NCBI GenBank assembly: GCA_013696695.1
Contig: JACCYD010000317.1
Span: 1 to 6,099 of the forward strand
DNA: 6,099 nucleotides
Origin: Deltaproteobacteria bacterium
Lineage (GTDB): Bacteria > Myxococcota_A > Polyangia > Haliangiales > Haliangiaceae
Reading direction: 5' to 3'
This document shows positions 1 to 5,628 of the stretch, in pieces. The notes under the pieces are model-generated. The model was not told the DNA's origin. It made no database searches and saw only the letters and a list, made by a program, of their open reading frames with translations. A program made the translations under genes and the position numbers. Positions within the stretch are counted from its first letter, which is position 1. Each line of letters starts with the position of its first letter.

Positions 1-2
1 AT

Positions 3-668
3 CAGAAGCTGCGTGCGAGCACCGGCAACCCGCTGTGCCGGACGTGCAAGTCACCGATCGTCGTCGTGAGCACCGGCAGCGGCGAGCTGGTGACCGCGTG
101 CTCGGGGTGTCATGCGAAGCGCACCTACGAGCTGCGTGCGGCCACCGACTATGGCGCGCGCGGCGTGGTCTGCGACGAGCACGAAGCCGGGCACTCCGAG
201 GCGGCGATCATGGAGGGGCGCGGCTCGGCGATGCTGGGCTGCCCGAAATGCAACGCGCCGCTCGAGCGAGTCAAGGACGCCGACGGTTCGATCACCTGCC
301 AGTACTGCAGCGCGCAGTGCCGGATCTCGACGCGTACGCATGCGCGCGCAGGCCACAAGGATGCGCCGGTGAAGACGTGGTGGCTGTACTTCGAGACGCC
401 GAGCAAGCAACGCAAGAAGCTGCTCAACGACGCGAAGCAGCAGTCGAAGCGTGATCGCAAGGAGGTCAGCGCCACCGCGATGGCGCACCACGTGGCGAAC
501 CGTGACGAATCGGAGGTCGCCGCCGCGAAGGCGAGGATCTACGGCGCGCAGGGAGCGACATCACCGACGCCGGGCAAGGCTGGCCCGACGGTGAATCCGC
601 TGATCGTGATCGTGCTGGTGATCGCGATCCTCGGTGGGATCGCCGTCGCGTATCTCGAGCTGCGCTGA
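3..668 (+). CDS. Zinc-ribbon protein with C-terminal membrane anchor (5' partial)
   Basis: The frame is open to the left edge, so the gene starts outside the window. The GTG at 66 is in frame but would cut off the first half of a zinc ribbon, so I reject it as the start. Counting from the first full codon, 221 residues are visible. Cysteines C12/C15 and C33/C36 form one CxxC-X17-CxxC ribbon, and C80/C83 (GCPKC) and C99/C102 (CQYC) form a second with 15 residues between the pairs. C57 and C106 are extra. A Lys/Arg/Ala-rich, probably helical, hydrophilic stretch follows (about 125-180), then one hydrophobic segment (about 200-218) ending only three residues before the stop. This suggests a tail-anchored or single-pass inner-membrane protein with its ribbons in the cytoplasm. 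Zinc ribbons commonly mediate nucleic-acid or protein contacts; no specific function can be named. It is 58 bases upstream of recG on the same strand. Confidence 0.75.
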   Translation, partial: QKLRASTGNPLCRTCKSPIVVVSTGSGELVTACSGCHAKRTYELRAATDYGARGVVCDEHEAGHSEAAIMEGRGSAMLGCPKCNAPLERVKDADGSITCQYCSAQCRISTRTHARAGHKDAPVKTWWLYFETPSKQRKKLLNDAKQQSKRDRKEVSATAMAHHVANRDESEVAAAKARIYGAQGATSPTPGKAGPTVNPLIVIVLVIAILGGIAVAYLELR

Positions 669-714
669 GAGATCGCGGCGCGCGCAGATGGCATTCAGCG
701 TCGGGGCTGCGTGC

Positions 715-720
715 TAGCGT
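715..720 (+). promoter_or_regulatory. Candidate -10 box (TAGCGT) for recG, leaderless spacing
   Basis: TAGCGT fits the TAnnnT form of a -10 element and ends 6 bases before the recG GTG at 727. A transcription start about 7 bases past the hexamer would fall on that GTG, giving a leaderless mRNA. No good -35 (TTGACA-like) is visible at 16-18 bases upstream, and no Shine-Dalgarno precedes the GTG. The same arrangement recurs at 5617-5622. This is inference from pattern and spacing only. Confidence 0.4.
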
Positions 721-726
721 GCGCTC

Positions 727-3453
727 GTGACTGCGGAGCTCGAACGTCGCGTCGAGGCGCTGCGGCGCCCGCTCGAGCTGGCGGCAGCCGATGGCTTCAA
801 GGGCGTGCGCAAGGTGAAGGGCCTCGGGCACGCGTTGCGCGCCGCGGTCGATGCGCTGATTCCGGTCGGAGACCTCGAAGGGCTCGCCGCGTGGCGGGTG
901 ACGCTCGCCGGCTGGGAGCAGCTCGACGAGATGACCCAGGCCATGGAGGTCGCACGCGGCATGCGGCTGATCGCGCGCGTGCCGCGACGAGGCGCGCCGG
1001 AGAAGCGCACCGGCCCGGCGGTGCTCGCACCGCTGCCGGATGCCGCGAAGGCGCTGGACCACAAGCCGGCGCCCACACTCCGGCGCAGTGAGGCGCCGCC
1101 CGCGGGCGATGCGCGGGCTGTGGCGCCGAACGCCCGGTTCGAGCGGACCGACCCGCCGCACGCGGCCGATGCGGGGAAGCCGGCCCCCACCATCGAGCAT
1201 CCCGATGCGCCGAACCTCAAGGCCGCGCCGAGAGCAACGCCCAAGGCCGAGGAGTGGACGGGTGATCCGCTCGCCGCGCCCACGAGCACGCTGCCCGGCA
1301 TCGGCCCCTCGCTCGCGGCGAAGTTCGCCGAGCGCGGGCTCGCCACCGTCGAGGATCTGCTGTGGACGCTGCCGCGGCGGTACGACGACGTGCGCGGCGC
1401 CGCGAGTCTCGCGGACGCGTGCGCGATGGAAGAAGGTCAGCGCGCGACGTTCGTGGCGACCGTGGTGTCGAGCCGGATGATCTACGCACGCGGCCGCAAG
1501 TGGGCCGAGGTCCGGCTCGAGAGTGTCGATCTGACTGAGAGGGCAAGCGCCGTCGTTCGGTGGTTCAACGTCTACGGCGGCATCGAGAAGCGGATGCCGC
1601 CCGGCGCGCGCGTCGCGCTGTCGGGGCTGGTTCGCGTGCGCGGTGGGCGCACCGAGTTTGCGAACCCCGACATCCTCGGCATCGAGCTGGCGGATGCGGG
1701 GCCGGCGAAGCCGCTCGCCGCGATCTTGCCGCGCTACTCCGATGTCGCCGGGGTCGGCGCGGCGCGAATGCGCCAGGCGTGCGCCGCCGCGTGTGCGCGC
1801 GTCGGCGATCAGGTCGACGATGGCGTCCCGGCGCATGTCGAAGCAGCGGTCGGGTTGCCGAGCCTGGCCGACACGTTGTCGGCGCTGCACTCGCCATCAC
1901 CGGAGATCTCCGTCGACGATCTCGCGGCGATGAACGAGGGCGAGAGCCAGTGGCAGCGCCGGCTCGCGTTCGGCGAGCTGTTCGCGCTCGGCGTCGCCGT
2001 CGCGCTGCGCAGGAAACAGCGGCGCACCGATCGCGCGATGCCGTGTGCGCCAATGCCTGGAAACCCGGCTACGCCGAAACCGTCGTTGGCCGCCGAGCTC
2101 GCGAAGGCATTGCCGTTCGCGCCGACGGGTGCGCAGCAGCGATCGATCGCCGAGCTCGGCGAGGATCTCGCGCGAGATACGCCGATGAACCGGCTGCTGC
2201 AAGGCGATGTCGGCTCCGGCAAGACGGCCGTCGCATTCGCGGCAGCACTGCAAGTCGCGCGGGCAGGGCGGCAGACCGCGGTGATGGCGCCGACGGAGCT
2301 CCTCGCCGAGCAGCACTTCGAAACCTGGAAACAGTGGAGCGCCGGCGCCAAGCTTCGCATCGAGCTGCTCACCGCGTCGACGCCGAAGGGGGTGCGCGCG
2401 TCGCTACTCGCGATGCTCGGCGCCGGCAAGATCGACGTCTTGATCGGCACGCACTCGCTGCTCGCCGAAGCCGTCGGATTCTCGGCGCTTGGCCTGGTGA
2501 TCATCGACGAGCAGCATCGGTTCGGCGTCGCGCAGCGCGCGAAGTTGCGCGACAAAGGCGACGGCCAGGGCGCGCCGCATTTGCTGGTGATGACAGCGAC
2601 GCCGATTCCCCGCACGCTCGCACTCACCGCCTACGGCGATCTCGATGTCTCCGTGCTCGACGAATTGCCGCCGGGGCGCACGCCGGTCGCGACCGTCGCG
2701 TTGACCGGCGCGCGCGGCGTGACGTCCGCGTACAAGCAGATCGCGGAGCGCGTCGCGGCGGGCGAGCGCGTCTACGTGGTGTGCCCGAAGATCGAGCCCG
2801 GCGACGACGACGAGGCAGCCGACGAGGATGGGCCGAAGCGAAAGCCATGGGCCGATGCGACGTCGACGGCGATCGCGGTCGCGAAGGCGGTGCCGAAAGC
2901 GAAGGTCGGCCTCGTGCACGGCCGGCTCGATGGCGCCGTGCGCGATCGCTTGATGCGCGAGTTCAAGGCGGGGCAGCTCGACGTGCTCGTCGCGACGACG
3001 GTGATCGAGGTCGGTCTCGACGTCACCGCCGCGACGACGATGGTGATCCACGATGCCGATCGCTTCGGGCTCGCGCAGCTCCATCAGCTACGCGGGCGCG
3101 TCGGCCGCGGCACGGCCGCGTCGCGCTGCGTGCTGCTCACGCAAGGCACGCTCGGTGACGACGCGAAGGCGCGCATCGCCGTGATGGTCGCGACCACCGA
3201 CGGATTTCGCATCGCGGAAGAGGACCTCGTGTTGCGCGGCCACGGCGAGCTACTCGGTCCGCGGCAAGCGGGCGCACCGAGGTTACGGTTCGGTGATCTG
3301 GCTGCCCACACCAGGTTGCTACTCGTGGCTCGCAGTCAGGCCGAGGCGATCCTCGACGAGGATCCGTCGCTGATCCGCCCGGAACATGCGGCGTTACGCA
3401 GAGCGTTGGAGCGCCGCCTTGCGCACGATGTGTATGGAGCCGAAGGCGGCTGA
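727..3453 (+). CDS. recG: ATP-dependent DNA helicase RecG with N-terminal extension
   Basis: RecG is a double-stranded-DNA translocase that remodels stalled replication forks and branch-migrates Holliday junctions. The 908 residues compare with about 690 in typical RecG. Residues 1-90 look helical and charged; 90-185 are a Pro/Ala-rich linker holding two 'KPAPT[LI]xxx[DE]AP' copies (from K113 and K151). The family core begins at LPGIGPSLAAKF (189 on), followed by the OB-fold wedge domain (about 230-340). Superfamily 2 helicase motifs follow: Walker A GDVGSGKT (493-500, K499), MAPTELLAEQH (motif Ia), DEQH (594-597), TATPIPRTL (from 623), ATTVIEVGLDV (756-766), QLHQLRGRVGRG (784-795). The RecG translocation (TRG) region is at about 825-849, DGFRIAEEDLVLRGHGELLG, with His839 where proline is usual. 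An acidic insert (GDDDEAADEDG) lies between motifs III and V. The GTG start is chosen because coding character and the helical N-terminus continue to it; it lacks a Shine-Dalgarno. Later starts cannot be fully excluded. Confidence 0.97.
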   Translation: MTAELERRVEALRRPLELAAADGFKGVRKVKGLGHALRAAVDALIPVGDLEGLAAWRVTLAGWEQLDEMTQAMEVARGMRLIARVPRRGAPEKRTGPAVLAPLPDAAKALDHKPAPTLRRSEAPPAGDARAVAPNARFERTDPPHAADAGKPAPTIEHPDAPNLKAAPRATPKAEEWTGDPLAAPTSTLPGIGPSLAAKFAERGLATVEDLLWTLPRRYDDVRGAASLADACAMEEGQRATFVATVVSSRMIYARGRKWAEVRLESVDLTERASAVVRWFNVYGGIEKRMPPGARVALSGLVRVRGGRTEFANPDILGIELADAGPAKPLAAILPRYSDVAGVGAARMRQACAAACARVGDQVDDGVPAHVEAAVGLPSLADTLSALHSPSPEISVDDLAAMNEGESQWQRRLAFGELFALGVAVALRRKQRRTDRAMPCAPMPGNPATPKPSLAAELAKALPFAPTGAQQRSIAELGEDLARDTPMNRLLQGDVGSGKTAVAFAAALQVARAGRQTAVMAPTELLAEQHFETWKQWSAGAKLRIELLTASTPKGVRASLLAMLGAGKIDVLIGTHSLLAEAVGFSALGLVIIDEQHRFGVAQRAKLRDKGDGQGAPHLLVMTATPIPRTLALTAYGDLDVSVLDELPPGRTPVATVALTGARGVTSAYKQIAERVAAGERVYVVCPKIEPGDDDEAADEDGPKRKPWADATSTAIAVAKAVPKAKVGLVHGRLDGAVRDRLMREFKAGQLDVLVATTVIEVGLDVTAATTMVIHDADRFGLAQLHQLRGRVGRGTAASRCVLLTQGTLGDDAKARIAVMVATTDGFRIAEEDLVLRGHGELLGPRQAGAPRLRFGDLAAHTRLLLVARSQAEAILDEDPSLIRPEHAALRRALERRLAHDVYGAEGG

Positions 3454-3466
3454 CGAGATGAGATCG

Positions 3467-3472
3467 TAATTT
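3467..3472 (+). promoter_or_regulatory. Possible -10 box (TAATTT) in the recG-lipoprotein gap
   Basis: The 62-base gap 3454-3515 contains the most AT-rich stretch I see in the window (gtaattttgtcgttgatctt). TAATTT could be a -10 element giving a leader of about 37 bases before the lipoprotein ATG. No matching -35 is evident, as the bases 17 upstream are GC-rich recG codons. A weak inverted repeat, AGATC/GATCT (3461-3465 and 3480-3484), surrounds it. Confidence 0.25.
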
Positions 3473-3515
3473 TGTCGTTGATCTTCTGACGCGAGTTCGG
3501 CAACGATGCGCCGCG

Positions 3516-3974
3516 ATGAGGACGTCAACAATTGCATTCGTGTTTGCTGCTGTTCTGAGCGCGTGTGCAGGAGGCGGCGATGATCCGCCGACGCCGGACG
3601 CGGGAACCAACCCGAACACGCCTGTCTGCGGCGACGGCACCTGTGCCGCGGCCGAGGTCAACGTGTGCTCGCAGGACTGTGGCAGCACGGCCACTCCGGT
3701 CTGCGGCAACGGCACGTGCGAGAACGGCGAGAACACCGGCAACTGCGCGAGCGACTGCAACACGGGCGTGCCCGTGTGCGGCGACGCCACCTGCGATATG
3801 GCGGGCGGCGAGAACTCGACGAACTGCCCGGGCGATTGCGGTGGCAGCACCGGCTCGCTCGACTGCGAAGCCCAGGAGACGCTCCTCGGTTGCTTCGGCT
3901 GCATCCTCGACCCGACGACCTGCGCGGCGCCGTTCACCGAGGCGGACTGCAACGCCTGCTTCGGCGGCGCCTAA
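3516..3974 (+). CDS. Small cysteine-rich secreted lipoprotein with CGDGTC repeats
   Basis: The 152-residue product starts with a short signal peptide (MRTSTIAFVFAAVLSAC) ending in the lipobox L14-S15-A16-C17. It should be exported by Sec, lipidated on Cys17 and anchored in a membrane facing the periplasm or outside. A Gly/Asp/Pro linker (18-35) follows. Three repeats come next: C38-C55 (CX4CX7CX3C), C63-C81 (CX4CX8CX3C) and C88-C108 (CX4CX10CX3C), each starting PVCG[DN][GA]TC and ending in DC. The C-terminus holds two CX8CX2C units (C117/126/129 and C136/145/148). Beyond Cys17 there are 18 cysteines, an even number that fits disulfides in an oxidising compartment. Similar repeats are common in secreted proteins of myxobacteria (from memory). 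Function is unknown; there is no catalytic motif and no CxxCH haem site. The ATG has no clear Shine-Dalgarno. It ends 4 bases from convergent cutA. Confidence 0.85.
   Translation: MRTSTIAFVFAAVLSACAGGGDDPPTPDAGTNPNTPVCGDGTCAAAEVNVCSQDCGSTATPVCGNGTCENGENTGNCASDCNTGVPVCGDATCDMAGGENSTNCPGDCGGSTGSLDCEAQETLLGCFGCILDPTTCAAPFTEADCNACFGGA
3621..3839 (+). repeat. Three tandem coding repeats (PVCGxxTC...C...DC)
   Basis: Units lie at 3621-3680, 3696-3758 and 3771-3839, joined by 12-15 base linkers. Each begins with codons for Pro-Val-Cys-Gly and ends with Asp-Cys. Unit length grows from 20 to 21 to 23 residues by change in the middle loop, while the flanking cysteine spacings (CX4C and CX3C) stay fixed. 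Synonymous positions differ between units, so the duplication is not very recent. Confidence 0.8.
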
Positions 3975-3978
3975 CGAC

Positions 3979-4320
3979 TCAGCCCACGCTGCCGACCACC
4001 CACGCCAGATACGGCGGGTGACCGGCTGCGAGTGGAAGCGCGATGACTTCGGGCAGCTCGTAGGGGTGGAGCTGCACCAGTCGCCGCGCGAGATCGGGAA
4101 ACCGGTCTCGCGACGTCTTGAGGATGGCGAGTGATTCGCTGTCGTCTTGGACGTTCGCTTGCCAGCGATAGATGCTGCGGACGGTGGGGATGATGTTGAC
4201 GCACGCGACGAGCTGCTCCTCGACGAGCACCCGCGCCACCTCGGCCGCCTTGTCGGGGCTGGGGAACGTCGAATAGACGACCAGGACCTCGTCCGGAGAG
4301 GGCATGTCGGCCTGTACCAC
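3979..4320 (-). CDS. cutA: Divalent-cation tolerance protein CutA1
   Basis: CutA1 is a small, very stable trimeric protein with a ferredoxin-like fold. It was linked to copper and other divalent-cation tolerance in E. coli, but its biochemical role is unsettled. The 113 residues match the usual length (about 105-115). Family marks are present in order: VLVVYSTFPSPDKA (12-25), the ACVNIIPTVRSIYRW block (39-53), D60/E62 followed by LAILKTS (64-70), HPYELPEV (85-92) and YLAW (104-107). Two starts are possible: GTG at 4320, or ATG at 4305 (108 residues), which has an AGG five bases upstream and leaves a more typical N-terminus. I regard the ATG as at least equally likely. The gene is convergent with the lipoprotein gene (4-base gap) and divergent from lysC (38-53 bases). 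No membrane segment or signal peptide is present, so the product is cytoplasmic. Confidence 0.95.
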   Translation of the reverse strand: MVQADMPSPDEVLVVYSTFPSPDKAAEVARVLVEEQLVACVNIIPTVRSIYRWQANVQDDSESLAILKTSRDRFPDLARRLVQLHPYELPEVIALPLAAGHPPYLAWVVGSVG

Positions 4321-4332
4321 GGGCCTGCTGAC

Positions 4333-4338
4333 GTTGTA
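4333..4338 (-). promoter_or_regulatory. Possible -10 box for cutA (TACAAC)
   Basis: On the minus strand TACAAC lies 12 bases before the GTG and 27 before the ATG of cutA. It overlaps by two bases the opposite-facing TAGGGT proposed for lysC. It lacks the final T of a standard -10 and no -35 is clear, so support is thin. The divergent layout and very short gap require that the cutA promoter lies in or near here, possibly within lysC. Confidence 0.2.
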
Positions 4339-4342
4339 GGGT
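4337..4342 (+). promoter_or_regulatory. Candidate -10 box (TAGGGT) for lysC
   Basis: TAGGGT matches TAnnnT and lies 16 bases before the lysC ATG. A start about 7 bases downstream gives a leader of roughly 10 bases, too short for an attenuator or riboswitch and with no room for a normal Shine-Dalgarno. No TTGACA-like -35 is seen. It shares the TAGnGT form with candidates before recG and the last gene. Confidence 0.35.
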
Positions 4343-4358
4343 CCCCGACCGTGTTGCG

Positions 4359-5603
4359 ATGTTGATCGTTCAGAAGTACGGAGGCACCTCGGTCGGGACC
4401 ATCGACCGCATGCGCAACGTCGCGGCGCGTTGCCTCGCCTCGGCGCGCGAAGGCCATCAAGTGGCCGTCGTGGTGTCGGCGATGAGCGGCGAGACCAACC
4501 GGTTGCTCGAGCTGACGCGCCAGATCCACGACGATCCGAACGATCGCGAGGTCGACGTCATCGTGTCGACCGGCGAGCAAGTCTCGGTCGGGCTGGTCGC
4601 GCTCGCGATCCGCGCGGCCGGTGGCAAGGCGCGCTCGTTCCTCGGCCACCAGTGCAAGATCGTCACGGACAGCTCGTTCTCGCGAGCGCGCATCGTCTCG
4701 ATCGAATCCAAGCCGATCCAGGACGCACTCGCCCAGGGCGAGATCGCGGTGATCGCCGGATTCCAGGGCGTCGACGAGAAGGGCAACATCACCACGCTCG
4801 GCCGCGGCGGCTCGGACACGACCGGCGTCGCGATTGCGGCGGCACTCGGTGCCGATGTCTGCGAGATCTACACCGACGTCGACGGCGTCTACACCACCGA
4901 TCCGAACATGGTGCCGACCGCGCGCAAGATCGATCGGATCAGCTACGAGGAGATGCTCGAGCTGTCGTCGCTCGGCGCCAAGGTGTTGCAGATTCGGTCG
5001 GTCGAGCTGGGCATGAAGTACGGCGTGGCGATCCACGTGCGCTCGAGTTTTTCGGATGTTCCTGGGACCTGGGTGGTTCCTGAGGAGGCAGCGATGGAGA
5101 AAGTGATCGTTTCCGGCGTCACTGTCGCCAAGGACGAAGCGAAGATCACCTGCGAGGATCTCCCGGATACCTCGGGGATCGCCGGCAAGCTGTTCGCGCC
5201 GCTGGCCGACGGCGGCATCTCGGTCGACATGATCGTGCAGAACCAAGCGTACGATGGCACCACCGACCTGACGTTCACGGTGCCGCGCGGTGACCGCAAG
5301 CGCGCGGTCGACATCCTGACCACGAAGGTCCCCGACCTCGTCGGCTCGAAGGGTGAGCGGATCATCTCTGATGACGAGATCTGCAAGGTGTCGGTGGTCG
5401 GCGTCGGCATGCGGTCGCACGCCGGTGTTGCCAAGCGGATGTTCCAGCTGCTCGCCGCCGAGAACATCAACATCCAGCTGATCTCGACCAGCGAGATCAA
5501 GATCTCCTGTGTGATCGCACAGAAGTACGCCGAGCTGGCCGTCCGCGCGCTGCACGAGGGCTTCGGACTTTCTCTGCCTCCCGCGGAACGCGCGGGGCTC
5601 TGA
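4359..5603 (+). CDS. lysC: Aspartate kinase (aspartokinase), alpha subunit / full length
   Basis: Aspartate kinase phosphorylates L-aspartate with ATP, the first step to lysine (and diaminopimelate for peptidoglycan), threonine, methionine and isoleucine. The 414 residues fit the monofunctional class (about 400-420). The kinase domain (1 to about 240) shows KYGGTSVG (6-13), VVVSAMSGETNRLL, STGEQVS, TLGRGGSDTT (GRGGSDTT at 148-155) and YTDVDGVYTTDP (171-182). Two ACT regulatory domains follow: one from about 250 to 335 (with GGISVDMIVQN) and one from 342 (VSVVGVGMRSHAGV through ISTSEIKISCVI). This architecture normally gives feedback inhibition by lysine and/or threonine; which one cannot be read here. 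No homoserine dehydrogenase or decarboxylase domain is fused. The ATG start places the KYGGTS motif at the expected position; only weak ribosome-binding sequence precedes it. An internal start at 5094 may make a separate beta subunit. It is divergent from cutA and 25 bases upstream of the last gene. Confidence 0.97.
   Translation: MLIVQKYGGTSVGTIDRMRNVAARCLASAREGHQVAVVVSAMSGETNRLLELTRQIHDDPNDREVDVIVSTGEQVSVGLVALAIRAAGGKARSFLGHQCKIVTDSSFSRARIVSIESKPIQDALAQGEIAVIAGFQGVDEKGNITTLGRGGSDTTGVAIAAALGADVCEIYTDVDGVYTTDPNMVPTARKIDRISYEEMLELSSLGAKVLQIRSVELGMKYGVAIHVRSSFSDVPGTWVVPEEAAMEKVIVSGVTVAKDEAKITCEDLPDTSGIAGKLFAPLADGGISVDMIVQNQAYDGTTDLTFTVPRGDRKRAVDILTTKVPDLVGSKGERIISDDEICKVSVVGVGMRSHAGVAKRMFQLLAAENINIQLISTSEIKISCVIAQKYAELAVRALHEGFGLSLPPAERAGL
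5083..5088 (+). promoter_or_regulatory. Strong internal Shine-Dalgarno (AGGAGG) inside lysC
   Basis: AGGAGG is a perfect anti-16S match and lies 5 bases before an ATG (5094) that is in the lysC frame. It encodes part of the Glu-Glu-Ala codons just before the first ACT domain. No main gene start in this window has a comparable site, so chance codon use is possible but placement and spacing argue for a real internal ribosome binding site. Confidence 0.6.
5094..5603 (+). CDS. lysC: Probable aspartate kinase beta subunit (internal in-frame start)
   Basis: Starting at Met246 of the full protein (MEKVIVSGVTVAKDEAK...), this frame gives 169 residues made only of the two ACT domains. In Bacillus subtilis aspartokinase II, Corynebacterium glutamicum and Thermus, lysC is known to yield a full-length alpha chain and a beta chain from an internal in-frame start, forming an alpha2beta2 enzyme in which the ACT domains carry the inhibitor sites. 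The predicted size here is close to the roughly 160-172 residues known for those beta chains, and the start falls at the same kinase/ACT border. The AGGAGG five bases upstream is direct sequence support. Whether the beta chain is made is inference. It shares its stop codon with full-length lysC. Confidence 0.6.
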   Translation: MEKVIVSGVTVAKDEAKITCEDLPDTSGIAGKLFAPLADGGISVDMIVQNQAYDGTTDLTFTVPRGDRKRAVDILTTKVPDLVGSKGERIISDDEICKVSVVGVGMRSHAGVAKRMFQLLAAENINIQLISTSEIKISCVIAQKYAELAVRALHEGFGLSLPPAERAGL

Positions 5604-5616
5604 ACGCAAGACCCGG

Positions 5617-5622
5617 TAGAGT
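5617..5622 (+). promoter_or_regulatory. Candidate -10 box (TAGAGT) for the last gene, leaderless spacing
   Basis: TAGAGT ends 6 bases before the GTG at 5629, the same distance as TAGCGT before recG. The two sites share the longer form TAGnGTGCnnnnGTG. A transcription start at the expected distance would coincide with the start codon. There is no clear -35 in the end of lysC and no terminator hairpin between lysC and this site, so read-through from lysC is also possible. Confidence 0.4.
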
Positions 5623-5628
5623 GCTGAC

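Noticed and set aside
590..640. Cluster of GATC/GATCGYG words, as a possible methylation or replication signal
   Set aside because: They come from Ile (ATC) and Val/Leu codons in the membrane segment; GATC is common throughout the window because of codon use.
466..1890. Open frame of 474 codons on the minus strand opposite the first gene and recG
   Set aside because: It is a shadow: Arg-rich, low complexity, and overlaps two better-supported genes.
1560..3158. Open frame of 532 codons on the plus strand inside recG
   Set aside because: It is in another frame of recG, extremely Arg/Ala-rich with no domains, and recG motifs run unbroken in the correct frame across it.
3461..3484. Inverted repeat AGATC/GATCT after recG as a possible terminator
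   Set aside because: The stem is only 5 base pairs with a 14-base loop and has no T-run after it.
3960..3990. Shared bidirectional terminator between the convergent lipoprotein gene and cutA
   Set aside because: Only 4 bases lie between the stops, and I find no stable hairpin with a T-run on either strand.
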